Of a stretch of DNA of 64,000 nt, positions 8,586 to 17,864 are shown piece by piece. The notes beneath the pieces were generated by a model. The model ran no database searches, was not told where the DNA came from, and saw only the letters and a list, made by a program, of their open reading frames with translations. The first letter of the stretch is position 1. Each line of letters starts with the position of its first letter. The stretch is taken from contig OMID01000031.1 of assembly GCA_900299005.1 (NCBI GenBank), forward strand, positions 59,641 to 123,640. The letters are read 5' to 3'. A program made the translations under genes and the position numbers. This DNA comes from Oxalobacteraceae bacterium (GTDB lineage: Bacteria; Pseudomonadota; Gammaproteobacteria; Burkholderiales; Burkholderiaceae_D).

Positions 8586-10310
8586 TTACCGATGGCTTGT
8601 TTTTGACTGCATGGCGCAAGCTTCAAAACCCTGGTGGGTGCTGAGATAGATACGCTCTTTCATGCGTTCTCCCAGCGGCGTGCCGTTAAGCCGATCGAGT
8701 ACCGGCCCTTTGATCTCTGCGAAATGCAAGGTGATCTCTTGTGAGCGCAGACTCTTCTCAAGCTCGGTGAGCATGCCCAGCCCGGTCGTGTCGAGCTGGT
8801 TTACTGCTGAGAGGACCAGCAGCACATGGCGCGTCCTGGGTTGTTGTCGCAGCAGGCTTCCGATTTTTTCTTCAAGTAGTTGGGCGTTAGCGAAGTAAAT
8901 GCTTTCGTCGATGCGCAGCGCGATAACGTCGGGTAGCGTCTCCACCTGATGCCGTTCCACATTTCGGAAGTGCTCGGTGCCTGGAACGCGGCCAACGATG
9001 GCCATGTGTGGATGACTGCTTCGCCAGACCAATACGGCCAGCGACACCACGACACCGGTGACGATACCCTCCTCGACACCGAGCACGATGACGCCGCAGA
9101 AGGTCAGCAGCAGGGCAATCGCATCGGCCTTGTCGTACTGCCAGGCCTCTCTGAGCGTTTGCGTGTCGACCAGCCCCAGCACGGCGACGATGATCGTCGC
9201 CGACAATACAGCATGTGGCAAATAATGGAACCACGACGTCAGACCCATTACCACGATACCCATCAACACCGCCGAGATCATGCTTGCAGCCGGGGTGTTC
9301 GCACCTGCAGCGAAGTTCACGACCGAGCGGGCAAAGCCGCCAGTGACGGGAAATCCGCCCGACAAGGCGCTGGCAATATTCGATGCGCCAATGCCCAGCA
9401 GTTCCCGGTCGGGGAGGATACGTTGCCCGCGCTTGATGGCCAGCGATTGCGCAACCGATACGCTTTCGACGAAACCCACCAGGGATATCAGGAGGGCGGG
9501 CAGCCACAAGGCTCTCAGTGCATCCCAGTCGGGCAAGGGTAGGGACAGAGTGGGTAAACCCGCCGGTACGTGGCCGACAATGGAGACGCGCGCCCGCTCA
9601 TCCAGATGCAGCAGCGCGACTGCGATCGTAGAGACGATCACGGCGAGCATAGGCGCGAGCTTGGTCGCAAGGTCTGCCGCCTTGGGGGAGCATCCTGTGT
9701 GCCTTAGCAATCCAGCGAGCCGGGTGCGCGCCAACAGCAAAAAGAGCAGTGTGATGCTGCCAATGGCAGCAGTAACGGCATTGGTCTCCGGAAGATGCCT
9801 GACCAATGCCCCAATGGTCGACAGCACGCCCGTCGATGACAATGTGATGCCGAGCAGGTATTTGACTTGTCCGATGGCGATCAGCACGGCCGAGCCGGAG
9901 ATAAAGCCGCTGATCACAGGATGACTGAGGAACCAGGCGAGGAAGCCCAGACGTAGCACGCCAGCGACCATCAGCATGAGGCCGGAGAGCAGCGCAAGCA
10001 GTATTGCCATGGCCACGTATTCGGGTGAACCCTGAGTCGCCATCGGCGTAATCGAACTGGCGGTCATCAGCGAGACCACCGCGACGGGGCCTACTGCCAG
10101 TGTCATGCTGCTGCCCAGCAGCGCGTAGGCAAACAAGGGCAACAGGCTCGCATAGAGCCCGAGCGCCGGCGGCAGGCCGGCCAGCATCGCATACGCCAGG
10201 CTTTGCGGTATGAGCATCACGGTAACAATCAGGCCGGCAGTAAGATCGCCACTCAGCCAGTCGCGTCGGTAATGCCTGAGCCACGCCGGCAGCAGCGACT
10301 GAATTGGCAT
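8586..10310 (-). CDS. SulP family anion transporter with STAS domain
   Basis: Polytopic transporter of 574 residues with the SLC26/SulP fold. The entry motif GLIVTVMLIPQSLAYAMLAGLPP is at residues 25-47, and a cytoplasmic STAS domain starts at about 450, with the DTTGLGMLTELEKSL phospho-acceptor-type loop. It lies three bases after the sulfur-transferase/SQR gene on the same strand. It probably moves the sulfur oxyanion (sulfite or sulfate) or bicarbonate produced or needed by sulfide oxidation; the substrate is inference. Confidence 0.88.
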   Translation of the reverse strand: MPIQSLLPAWLRHYRRDWLSGDLTAGLIVTVMLIPQSLAYAMLAGLPPALGLYASLLPLFAYALLGSSMTLAVGPVAVVSLMTASSITPMATQGSPEYVAMAILLALLSGLMLMVAGVLRLGFLAWFLSHPVISGFISGSAVLIAIGQVKYLLGITLSSTGVLSTIGALVRHLPETNAVTAAIGSITLLFLLLARTRLAGLLRHTGCSPKAADLATKLAPMLAVIVSTIAVALLHLDERARVSIVGHVPAGLPTLSLPLPDWDALRALWLPALLISLVGFVESVSVAQSLAIKRGQRILPDRELLGIGASNIASALSGGFPVTGGFARSVVNFAAGANTPAASMISAVLMGIVVMGLTSWFHYLPHAVLSATIIVAVLGLVDTQTLREAWQYDKADAIALLLTFCGVIVLGVEEGIVTGVVVSLAVLVWRSSHPHMAIVGRVPGTEHFRNVERHQVETLPDVIALRIDESIYFANAQLLEEKIGSLLRQQPRTRHVLLVLSAVNQLDTTGLGMLTELEKSLRSQEITLHFAEIKGPVLDRLNGTPLGERMKERIYLSTHQGFEACAMQSKTSHR

Positions 10311-10313
10311 GGT

Positions 10314-11921
10314 TCAGCTTCCCTGGGGACGGGCAAACCACTCGTGCCCCTTCAACATCAGCCGCCAGTACACCGCCGGAAGGATGTTTTTTTTGAGCAC
10401 CCAGGCCGATGTGCGCGGCACGGTGGGATCGAGCGGGAAAGTAGGCAGCAATTTTCCGCCGAAACCGAATTCAGCCAGCACGATCTTCCCTTTCTCGACC
10501 GTGAGTGGACAGGAGCCATAACCGTCGTAGGTTGTGGGTAGCGCACGACCGCTGCGCAGCGCGAGCAGATTCTCTGCTACCACGACAATCTGCTTGCGGG
10601 CAGCGGCTGCTGTCTTGGCGTTCGGCGACGAGGATGCATCGCCAAGACTGAAAATGTCCGGATAGCGGTTGTGTTGCAGCGTAAGCTGGTTCACGTCGAC
10701 CCAACCCTCGGCGTTGGCGAGCGGGCTTTCCTTCACGAAGTCAGGCGCTGTTTGCGGTGGCACGACATGAATGAAATCAAAGCGCTTCTCGATCTGAACG
10801 ACGTCGCCATGGGTATTTTTTTCTTCGAACCAGGCGCGTTTTGCAGGACCATCGATGGCCACCAGCTTTGAATTGAAGTGCAGGTTTGCGTTATAGCGCT
10901 TCACGTATTCCATGAGTGGCGGCACGAAATCTGCGACGCCGAAGAGCACAGCGCCAGCATTGTGAAAATCGACCTCAATGTTCTTCAGTACGCCTTGATG
11001 CTCCCATTCGGAGCACGAGAGGTACATGGCTTTTTGCGGTGCGCCCGCGCATTTGATCGGCATGGGCGGCTGCGTGAAGATTGCCTTGCCCGATTTCATC
11101 GTGCGTACCAGTTCCCACGTGTAGGGCGCAAGATCAACACGGTAATTCGAGGTCACGCCATGCTTGCCCAGCGTGTCTTCCAGACCGGGAACGCCTTGCC
11201 AGTTCAGTTTCAGTCCTGGCGCCACGATCAAATTCTGATAGCCGACGGTACTGCCGTTATCAAGCATCACACGACGGTGGTCGGGATCAAACCCTGTCGC
11301 GGCAGCTCGGATCCAGATCACGCCAGCCGGGATCACATCAGCCATGTCGCGAACACTGTCGCGCACATCGAACTCTCCGGCGCCAACGAGTGTCCATGAG
11401 GGCTGGTAGTAATGCTTCTCGCCGGGCTCAATGATGGCAATTTGAAGGTTGGGCTGTCGTTTCTTCAGGCTGGCGGCCAGCCCTATGCCGGCGCTGCCGC
11501 CGCCCACGATCAGAACGTCCTGGCTATCGCTCCAGTGGCAGGCGGCCGCTGCCGCGCTGCCCGACACGACCGCAGGCAACGCTTGACCGTTCGCTATCCG
11601 ATAAAGATTTTGCGATCGAGCGCCGCTGCGGCAAAACGCGAGTACTGGGCCCGGCCGCGTTGCCAGCAGTTCAGCGAACTTTCTTGCCTGGGGTTCGGTG
11701 ATCTGTCCGCTGATGACGGGCAGGTAGTCATAGTTCAGGCCGGCTGCTGCTGCCGCTGCCGCAAGGGCTGCACTGCTTGGCTGCTCTGGACCACCTTCGC
11801 GATCAGGCCGGTTATTGATCACGGTTTTGAAGCCCATCGCGGCAATGTCGGGCAGGTCGGACGGGCTGATCTGGGGCGCTGTGCCGAACTTGTCGGTGTG
11901 GCGGGTGACGTTCGCTGACAT
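10314..11921 (-). CDS. Fused rhodanese-like sulfur transferase and sulfide:quinone oxidoreductase
   Basis: A 535-residue two-domain protein. Residues 1 to about 120 are a TIGR01244/DUF442 domain with the loop FCRSGARS (Cys97), which matches the persulfide-carrying CRxGxR loop of thiosulfate sulfurtransferases. Residues from about 133 are an SQR: FAD-binding DVLIVGGGSAGIGLAASL, the first redox cysteine in IKCAGAPQKAMYLS (Cys291) and the second in GSCPL (Cys471). Both cysteine contexts are those of the human SQOR type, which passes sulfane sulfur to a small thiol. The fusion would deliver persulfide sulfur within one polypeptide. It is divergent from the MBL enzyme gene and shares its promoter region. 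The predicted leader is about 200 bases. Confidence 0.85.
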   Translation of the reverse strand: MSANVTRHTDKFGTAPQISPSDLPDIAAMGFKTVINNRPDREGGPEQPSSAALAAAAAAAGLNYDYLPVISGQITEPQARKFAELLATRPGPVLAFCRSGARSQNLYRIANGQALPAVVSGSAAAAACHWSDSQDVLIVGGGSAGIGLAASLKKRQPNLQIAIIEPGEKHYYQPSWTLVGAGEFDVRDSVRDMADVIPAGVIWIRAAATGFDPDHRRVMLDNGSTVGYQNLIVAPGLKLNWQGVPGLEDTLGKHGVTSNYRVDLAPYTWELVRTMKSGKAIFTQPPMPIKCAGAPQKAMYLSCSEWEHQGVLKNIEVDFHNAGAVLFGVADFVPPLMEYVKRYNANLHFNSKLVAIDGPAKRAWFEEKNTHGDVVQIEKRFDFIHVVPPQTAPDFVKESPLANAEGWVDVNQLTLQHNRYPDIFSLGDASSSPNAKTAAAARKQIVVVAENLLALRSGRALPTTYDGYGSCPLTVEKGKIVLAEFGFGGKLLPTFPLDPTVPRTSAWVLKKNILPAVYWRLMLKGHEWFARPQGS

Positions 11922-12122
11922 GGTGTTTCCTCCGATGGGGAGACGCTGAAAAAACCCATTTTATGGCGAGCCAACACCACTGCGCGGCGCGGGAGCCTGC
12001 CACATCAAAAGCGTGCAGCTATTTCCCAAAAGAGAAATCGTGCGGCGTTTAAGTAAGCAGTGCTTCCAGAGCAGCTTGCTGTGCAGTTTTTACGGGGGTG
12101 GGACGCTGGCTCGATTGCAACG

Positions 12123-12167
12123 ATTACATTATATTGACAGATAAATTGTAAGTCAATATAATGTAAT
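12123..12167. promoter_or_regulatory. Symmetric bidirectional promoter inside a perfect inverted repeat
   Basis: Two perfect 16-base arms (12123-12138 and 12152-12167) flank a 13-base AT-rich centre. On the plus strand TTGACA (12134-12139) and TATAAT (12157-12162) are exact sigma-70 consensus boxes 17 bases apart. Because of the symmetry the minus strand carries TTGACT (12151-12156) and TATAAT (12128-12133), also 17 bases apart. The plus promoter would start transcription at about 12169, 28 bases before the MBL gene; the minus promoter serves the SQR fusion gene. The arms are probably also the operator of a dimeric repressor. An ArsR-family persulfide sensor of the BigR/SqrR type is the obvious candidate, but none is encoded in the window. 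Confidence 0.8.
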
Positions 12168-12196
12168 TACTTTAAATATAATAGCGGAGCCCAGAC

Positions 12197-13069
12197 ATGA
12201 CCGATGTACTGACACCCCAAGTTCACGGAATCTTCGACCCCGCGACATGGACGGTCACTTATGTGGTCTATGAAAAAGAGGGCTCAGCCTGCGCCATTAT
12301 CGACTCGGTGCTCGACTATGACCCCAAATCTGGCCGAACGCGCACGGATTCGGCGGACAAGGTGATCGAATTTGTCGAGCAAAAGCACCTGAAGGTCGAA
12401 TGGATACTCGAGACACATGCGCATGCGGATCACTTAACTGCAGCGTCTTACCTGAAGCATAAACTTGGCGGCAAGACGGCAATTGGCGATCACATCACGG
12501 CGGTCCAGCAGGTTTTTAAGGAGATTTTCAATCTTGAGCCCGGATTTGCAACGAATGGTTCGCAGTTCGACTGCCTGCTGAGGGATGGCGACGTGTTTCG
12601 CTTCGGCGCCTTGTCGGGCACAACCCTGTTTGTGCCCGGTCATACACCGGCTTGTGTCGCATTTCATATTGGCGATGCGGTGTTTGTGGGCGACACGATG
12701 TTCATGCCAGATGTCGGCACCGCCCGTTGCGATTTTCCGGGCGGTGATGCGAAAGTGCTCTATGCATCGGTAAAAAAACTACTCAGCCTTCCTGATTCGA
12801 CACGTTTGTTCATGTGCCATGACTATCCGCCCAACGAGCGGCCGGTGGCTTTTGAGACCACGGTCGCAGAGCAACGGCGAAACAATATTCACGTACACGA
12901 CGGCATCAGCGAGGCGCAATTCATCGAGATGCGCACCCGGCGCGATGCAACTCTAGAGATGCCGGTGCTGATTCTGCCGGCGGTACAGGTCAACATTCGT
13001 GCGGGCGAGATGCCGCCCAAGGATGAGAATGGCGTTGCGTACTTGAAGATTCCGGTGAATGCGCTCTGA
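12197..13069 (+). CDS. MBL-fold hydrolase, persulfide dioxygenase-like (ETHE1/Blh group)
   Basis: Metallo-beta-lactamase fold enzyme of 290 residues. The metal motif is ETHAHADHLTAASYL (His74, His76, Asp78, His79), followed by GHTPACVAFHIGDAVFVGDTMF and the FMCHDY segment. The group oxidises glutathione persulfide to sulfite with oxygen at a non-haem iron centre. Its pairing with a divergent SQR fusion strongly supports that reaction here. GGAG at 12186-12189 is seven bases from the ATG. A strong terminator follows the stop codon. Confidence 0.85.
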   Translation: MTDVLTPQVHGIFDPATWTVTYVVYEKEGSACAIIDSVLDYDPKSGRTRTDSADKVIEFVEQKHLKVEWILETHAHADHLTAASYLKHKLGGKTAIGDHITAVQQVFKEIFNLEPGFATNGSQFDCLLRDGDVFRFGALSGTTLFVPGHTPACVAFHIGDAVFVGDTMFMPDVGTARCDFPGGDAKVLYASVKKLLSLPDSTRLFMCHDYPPNERPVAFETTVAEQRRNNIHVHDGISEAQFIEMRTRRDATLEMPVLILPAVQVNIRAGEMPPKDENGVAYLKIPVNAL

Positions 13070-13092
13070 TTTTCATGGTGATCAGAACGAAT

Positions 13093-13130
13093 AAAAAAAG
13101 CCCGCACGCCGGCGGGCTTCGGATTTTTTT
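13093..13130. terminator. Rho-independent terminator, probably bidirectional
   Basis: Stem GCCCGC (13100-13105) pairs with GCGGGC (13112-13117). It has seven A residues before it and a T-rich tract after it. It lies between the convergent MBL and PuuD-like genes and could end both transcripts. Confidence 0.85.
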
Positions 13131-13143
13131 GATGCGTGAGGCG

Positions 13144-13737
13144 TTACAGACCAGCGTTTTGCTGCGCCACCATCATGTACAGCATGGGAATGGATAGCAT
13201 GGTGTTAAAGCGCGAGGTCAGCATCGCCATGCGTCCTGCTGCAGCTTTTTCCTCTGCCTCTACCGTCACGATGCCGAGGGCTTTTTTCTGATTGGGCCAG
13301 ATGATGAACCAGACATTGAAGGCCATGACCAGCGCGAGCCACATGCCGATCCCGATCGCATGCACCGGCTGCCGCAGGCCGAGTGCGGCGGCGAGGTAGC
13401 CATTCATCCAGGCCAGCAGGAGCCCAGTCACCACCGTTGATAGCGCAGCGTAGCGGAACCAGAACAGCGCAGTCGGCGCGATCACTTTGCCGATTGCCGG
13501 CTTTTGCTCGTCAGGGATTTTCGGCATGGACGGAATCTGCACGAAGTTGAAGTACCAAAGCAGTCCGATCCACATCACACCCGAGACCACATGCAACCAG
13601 CGCATGAAGAATGCGCCCCACGCGTGACCGAATTGCGGGCCGGCGCCGGAAACGCCTGCGGAAATCATCACCAGCACAATCAGGATGATGATCCCGGCGA
13701 TAACGGTACGCCCCAAAGATTGCAAAACTGCAGCCAT
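13144..13737 (-). CDS. PuuD-like (urate hydroxylase membrane domain) protein
   Basis: A 197-residue membrane protein with four to five hydrophobic segments. The segment FMRWLHVVSGVMWIGLLWYFNFVQIPSM and the later FWFRYAALSTVVTGLLLAW are characteristic of the PuuD/DUF989 family. Full PuuD proteins carry a C-terminal cytochrome c domain; here only the membrane part is present and no CxxCH is found. No purine-degradation gene is nearby, so urate hydroxylase activity should not be assumed. GGGAGGT just before the ATG at 13737 fixes the start and rules out longer upstream readings. Confidence 0.75.
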   Translation of the reverse strand: MAAVLQSLGRTVIAGIIILIVLVMISAGVSGAGPQFGHAWGAFFMRWLHVVSGVMWIGLLWYFNFVQIPSMPKIPDEQKPAIGKVIAPTALFWFRYAALSTVVTGLLLAWMNGYLAAALGLRQPVHAIGIGMWLALVMAFNVWFIIWPNQKKALGIVTVEAEEKAAAGRMAMLTSRFNTMLSIPMLYMMVAQQNAGL

Positions 13738-13895
13738 AACTACCTCCCAGAAATGAACTCCACCTGTTCTCACTCGGGCCGGAACTTGCCGCAGCATCGC
13801 GCTGCATGCGAGATTGCCCCTGAGATAAACCAGCGCGGAAGTATAGCCTAACCAGCAATTTCCCATCGGTCGCAGCAGCGGCTGGGTGCGGGCCA

Positions 13896-15251
13896 TCAAT
13901 CCTTGGGGCCGGTGTGATCGACGTGAATCTCGGTGGTGCCGCCAGCGAGCGTGAGCGTGAGTCGTTGCGGGGGATGGAGGTCGGACGGCTTGCGCAAGAT
14001 CTTGCCTGCGCCATCGGCGAGAATCGCATAGCCGCGCTCCAGGGTGCGTTGCGGTGCCAGCAGTTCCAGCCGCTCACTGAGCGAATTCAGCGCATGCTGA
14101 TGCGCTACCCGGCGCATGGTGAAGGCGCTGTGCAAGCGAGCCGCATCGGCGGCAACGCGCGCACGCGAGAGGCGCGTGGTGGGCATGGCGTGACGCAGCC
14201 GTTGGCTGATTTGTCCAAGATGAAATCGGGCAGCGGTCATGGGGATCGAGCTTGCATGACTTAGTCGGGTCGCCAGGGTGCTGAGTCTGAGTTTTTGATG
14301 ATTGATCGCCGTGGAAGGACTCTGCAGCCGATGTGCCAGCCAGTCTAGTGTCTGTGCGTGATCATCCAGATGCCGACGTAGTACATCAGTGAGACCCTGA
14401 GCGAATGCCTCGAGCTCAGCCAGCCAGGCCTCGGTGGGTTCTGAGGCCAGCTCTGCGGCAGCGGTCGGGGTCGGTGCGCGAAGGTCGGCAACGAAGTCGG
14501 CGATGGTGAAATCTGTTTCATGGCCCACACCGCAAATCACGGGGAGCCTGCAGGCGGCAATGGCGCGCGCGACTTGCTCGTTATTGAAGGACCACAAGTC
14601 TTCCAGACTGCCGCCGCCGCGACAGACAATCAGCAAGTCGCACTCCGCTCGCTGTGACGCTGTGTTGATGGCTTCGGCGATTTTTTCTGCAGAGCCATCG
14701 CCTTGAACGGCAGTCGGATACAGTACCAGGGACACATGAGGCGCGCGGCGCCGAAATGCGATCAGCACATCGCGCAAGGCAGCCGCCTGTGGGCTGGTAA
14801 CAATGCCGATGCGACGAGCAAAGGCGGGCAGAGCCCGCTTGCGCGATTCGTCAAACAAACCCTCGGCCGCCAGCTTTGCCTTGAGCTGCAAGAAGGCTTC
14901 GTAAAGATTACCAACGCCGGATTTGCGCATGGCTTCGACATTCAACTGAAAATCGCCCCGCGCCGCATAGAGCCCCACCGTCGCTCTCACCTCGACCTTG
15001 TCGCCCTCGCGAGGGGGGAAGTCCACATACTGAGCGCGTCCGCGGAACATCACAGCGCGCACCTGAGCGTTCGCATCTTTGAGCGTGAAGTACCAGTGAC
15101 CGGACGCCGCGCGGGTAAAGTTGGATAGCTCGCCGCTGACCCAGGCCAACGGGAAGTTTTTTTCCAGCAGCCGGCTGACCGCCTGGTTGAGCTGACTGAC
15201 GGTCAGTATGTGGTGACCGTCAGTTCGGGCAGGTGGGTTGTCTTCAGGCAT
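13896..15251 (-). CDS. xseA: Exodeoxyribonuclease VII large subunit
   Basis: Catalytic subunit of the single-strand-specific exonuclease VII, 451 residues from the ATG at 15251. An OB-fold domain covers residues about 15-110 ([21 protein letters not shown]). The nuclease core follows with [32 protein letters not shown] and [16 protein letters not shown], then a long coiled-coil region and a conserved end with LERGYAIL. The longer reading to 15407 would add 52 residues that the family does not have. The small subunit xseB is not next to it. Confidence 0.92.
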   Translation of the reverse strand: MPEDNPPARTDGHHILTVSQLNQAVSRLLEKNFPLAWVSGELSNFTRAASGHWYFTLKDANAQVRAVMFRGRAQYVDFPPREGDKVEVRATVGLYAARGDFQLNVEAMRKSGVGNLYEAFLQLKAKLAAEGLFDESRKRALPAFARRIGIVTSPQAAALRDVLIAFRRRAPHVSLVLYPTAVQGDGSAEKIAEAINTASQRAECDLLIVCRGGGSLEDLWSFNNEQVARAIAACRLPVICGVGHETDFTIADFVADLRAPTPTAAAELASEPTEAWLAELEAFAQGLTDVLRRHLDDHAQTLDWLAHRLQSPSTAINHQKLRLSTLATRLSHASSIPMTAARFHLGQISQRLRHAMPTTRLSRARVAADAARLHSAFTMRRVAHQHALNSLSERLELLAPQRTLERGYAILADGAGKILRKPSDLHPPQRLTLTLAGGTTEIHVDHTGPKD

Positions 15252-15581
15252 GGCATTAAGCGTCGTGTGGGTGGCCGTGTGCGTATTGTCGCCTGCCAGC
15301 AGGACCCTCGCCCAGGGCGACCACCGCTTGGGCGGTGCGAGCGCTGCAGGCAGCGCGTAAATTTCCCAAAAAATCAGTCGCTTGCGAGTTTTCCAGAGGG
15401 CTTGCACACATGCTTATCCCCACCGCCTGTGAACAAAATTCAGTCAGGACGTCCCTTATTCTCGCTCAATTTTCTAGCAAGTGAGCGCATGCAAACTCCG
15501 CCGGCCAACACGTAGCTTGCCCGAGGGTGTTTATGCAGTTACAGTCTGCGTCCATCATTTCCCCTCTGCAGGAGAAAGCGT
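15252..15581. other. 330-base divergent intergenic region (xseA / exbB)
   Basis: It must carry the promoters of both flanking operons. I see no gene. The AT-rich stretch at about 15360-15480 is the likely promoter area; no clean consensus pair can be assigned. Confidence 0.45.
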
Positions 15582-16190
15582 TTGCTGGCGATTATTCAAG
15601 CGGCAGGATGGCCGATCTGGTTTCTGCTGGCCGCATCGTTCGTGGCCGTTACCATCATCATCGAGCGGCTGATGTATTTGCGAGCCTCGCGCATCCTCCC
15701 GGCGTCATTGGTGACCGACGTGATCGCGGTCGCCCGCAGCGGCCGCGTGGACGAGGAGATCATCAGTCAGCTCGAACAAAACTCGCCATTAGGTCGGGTG
15801 CTGGCGGCTGGGGTTCGCAATATTGGCGCATCCCGCGAGGCCATGAAAGAAGCAATCGAAGAGGCGGGTCGAGCGGCGGCTTATCAACTCGAGCGTTACC
15901 TGACGACCTTGGGTACGGTGGCCACGCTGGCACCGTTAATGGGCCTCTTTGGCACGGTGGTCGGGATGATCGAGTTATTTGGCGCCACGGGGGGCGTTGG
16001 TGCCGATCCTCTGCAGGTGGCGCACGGTATCTCGGTTGCGCTCTACAACACCGGATTCGGTCTTGCCGTCGCCATGCCCGCCCTCATTTTCCATCGGCAT
16101 TTTCATGCCTTGGTGGATGGCTTCATCATCGACATGGAGCAGCAGGCTGTACGCTTTGTGGATACCCTGACTGGCGAGCGGGCGGGCTGA
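15582..16190 (+). CDS. exbB: MotA/TolQ/ExbB proton-channel protein
   Basis: A 202-residue inner-membrane protein with three membrane segments (residues about 8-28, 105-130 and 145-170). The family pattern LGTVATLAPLMGLFGTVVGMIELF is in segment two and VALYNTGFGLAVAMPAL in segment three. With ExbD it forms a proton-driven motor that energises TonB- or Tol-type partners; no tonB gene is in the window. The start is the TTG at 15582, preceded by AGGAGA. The stop codon overlaps the ExbD start. Confidence 0.88.
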   Translation: MLAIIQAAGWPIWFLLAASFVAVTIIIERLMYLRASRILPASLVTDVIAVARSGRVDEEIISQLEQNSPLGRVLAAGVRNIGASREAMKEAIEEAGRAAAYQLERYLTTLGTVATLAPLMGLFGTVVGMIELFGATGGVGADPLQVAHGISVALYNTGFGLAVAMPALIFHRHFHALVDGFIIDMEQQAVRFVDTLTGERAG

Positions 16191-16621
16191 TGAATTTTCG
16201 TAAAGGCCAGCGCCGCTCGGCACCCGAGATCAATCTGATCGCTTTCATCGACGTATTGTTGGTGATTCTGATCTTTTTGATGGTTAGCACCACTTTCAGC
16301 AAGACGACCAGCCTGCAACTTACGTTGCCCTCGGCGAATGGCGATCCCTCAAATTCACCCAAACCACTGACGGTCGCCATCGATTCACAGGGACGCTATG
16401 CCGTGCAGCAGCAGCGCATTGCCGCCAGCGATCCGGCGATGCTGGTGAAGGCACTGCGTGAGGCGGCGCAAGACACTGCGCAAAACACGACTGACATCAC
16501 AGTCGAAATTCATGCGGACGCGATGGCGAGCCACCAGTCCGTGGTGCAGCTGATGGAGGCCGCACGTAATGCCGGTCTGGTGCGTCTGGTGTTCGCGGTC
16601 AACGTTCCGGCCTCTCCCTAG
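16190..16621 (+). CDS. exbD: ExbD/TolR family biopolymer transport protein
   Basis: A 143-residue protein with one N-terminal membrane helix that starts with the motor Asp (INLIAFIDVLLVILIFLMVS) and a periplasmic TolR-like domain. Its ATG shares bases with the exbB stop codon (TGATG at 16188-16192), a classic coupled pair. It is followed by lpxK after eight bases. Confidence 0.88.
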   Translation: MNFRKGQRRSAPEINLIAFIDVLLVILIFLMVSTTFSKTTSLQLTLPSANGDPSNSPKPLTVAIDSQGRYAVQQQRIAASDPAMLVKALREAAQDTAQNTTDITVEIHADAMASHQSVVQLMEAARNAGLVRLVFAVNVPASP

Positions 16622-16629
16622 CGCGGACC

Positions 16630-17649
16630 GTGGCATCACTAGCCTCACTGGAAACGGTCTTCTCGCGTGAATGGCAGCGACGAGGCTGGCTGGCCTGGCT
16701 GCTGCTGCCGCTGTCGCTGATGTTCGGGCTGATCACTGGCGTGCGTCGCATGCTCTACCACATCGGCGTGTTTGGCTCGCACCGTTTACCGGTACCGGTA
16801 ATCGTGGTGGGCAACATCTATGTCGGTGGCACAGGCAAGACGCCGCTGGTGATCTGGTTGGCATCGCAGCTTCGCGAGGCGGGCTTTGAACCCGGCGTCA
16901 TTTCGCGCGGCCACGGGAATCGTGCGTCAGAGGTGCACAGCGTGCTTGACGATACCCCAGTCGCATTGGCGGGGGACGAGCCACTGCTGATCCGCCAGCA
17001 TACCGGGGTGCCCGTAGTTGTCGGTCGTCGGCGTGTTGCAGCCGCAGAGGCACTGCTGACTGCGCATCCAGAAGTCAATGTGCTGATTGCAGATGATGGC
17101 CTTCAGCATTATGCACTGGCCCGAGATGTCGAGATCTTGCTGTGCGATGAGCGAGGCCATGGCAACGGGTGGCTACTTCCTGCCGGACCACTGCGGGAGG
17201 CGCCATCGCGCCGCTTTGATTTCCGGGTCATCAACGGTGTGCCATCGGTAGCAGAAAATACCTTTGTCATGCAGCTGCAGAGTTCGCAGGCCTGGCAGCT
17301 GCGTGATGCGAAAACGGAGATATCTCTGACAAAGCTGCCGGTCCATGCGCGCATTGCCGCAGCAGCCGGTATTGGTAACCCGACGAGATTTTTCAAAATG
17401 CTAGAACGCCTGGGTGTGAATTTGTTTCATGCGCTGCCGCTGCCGGATCATTTCGATTTTTCTGTCAATCCCTTCGAACATCTGGACGCGGACTTCATCC
17501 TGATCACGGAGAAGGATGCAGTAAAATGCCGCCACTGCGAGGCGATTGCCGCCGACCCGCGCGTGTGGGTCGTTCCGGTGCAGGCGGCCATCGACGGCCC
17601 GCTGTTGACACATCTGGTGGAGAAATTGCGTGGATACCCGACTGCTTGA
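16630..17649 (+). CDS. lpxK: Tetraacyldisaccharide 4'-kinase
   Basis: LpxK adds the 4'-phosphate to the lipid A disaccharide precursor at the inner membrane. The 339 residues fit the family. An N-terminal amphipathic/membrane helix is followed by the P-loop [20 protein letters not shown] and the downstream [12 protein letters not shown] and [11 protein letters not shown] motifs. The start is the GTG at 16630. The last 20 bases overlap the next gene. The order exbB-exbD-lpxK-Trm112-kdsB is an established betaproteobacterial envelope cluster. Confidence 0.95.
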   Translation: MASLASLETVFSREWQRRGWLAWLLLPLSLMFGLITGVRRMLYHIGVFGSHRLPVPVIVVGNIYVGGTGKTPLVIWLASQLREAGFEPGVISRGHGNRASEVHSVLDDTPVALAGDEPLLIRQHTGVPVVVGRRRVAAAEALLTAHPEVNVLIADDGLQHYALARDVEILLCDERGHGNGWLLPAGPLREAPSRRFDFRVINGVPSVAENTFVMQLQSSQAWQLRDAKTEISLTKLPVHARIAAAAGIGNPTRFFKMLERLGVNLFHALPLPDHFDFSVNPFEHLDADFILITEKDAVKCRHCEAIAADPRVWVVPVQAAIDGPLLTHLVEKLRGYPTA

Positions 17650-17827
17650 CATTCTTGTCTGCCCGCTATGCAAAGGGCCGCTGAAGTATGACAAGCAGGC
17701 GCATGAGCTGATCTGCAATCCCGATCATCTGGCCTACCCGATACGCGACGGTATTCCCATTTTGTGGGCAGAGGAAGCGCGCGATGTAGCGGTGACCTCC
17801 CGTGATGACGTGAAACCGGCGCTGTGA
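17630..17827 (+). CDS. Trm112 family protein (YcaR-like)
   Basis: A 65-residue protein of the Trm112 family. It has a single CPLC pair and the conserved [12 protein letters not shown] segment. It begins with GTG inside the 3' end of lpxK. Family members in eukaryotes and archaea activate methyltransferases; the role of the small bacterial version beside lpxK and kdsB is not established. Confidence 0.88.
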   Translation: MDTRLLDILVCPLCKGPLKYDKQAHELICNPDHLAYPIRDGIPILWAEEARDVAVTSRDDVKPAL

Positions 17828-17864
17828 CTCTAAGGTTTTCTCTGTCAGCGAGTCTTCTCTGCGC

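Noticed and set aside
8949..9924. Plus-strand open frames opposite the SulP gene
   Set aside because: They are antisense shadows of a strongly supported transporter gene.
13144..13737. Calling the PuuD-like gene a functional urate hydroxylase
   Set aside because: The cytochrome c domain is missing and no purine-catabolism gene is nearby, so only the family name is supported.
15403..15440. Possible DnaA box (TTATCCCCA) near xseA as an origin signal
   Set aside because: It is a single imperfect match without a cluster of boxes, an AT-rich unwinding region or dnaA/dnaN nearby.
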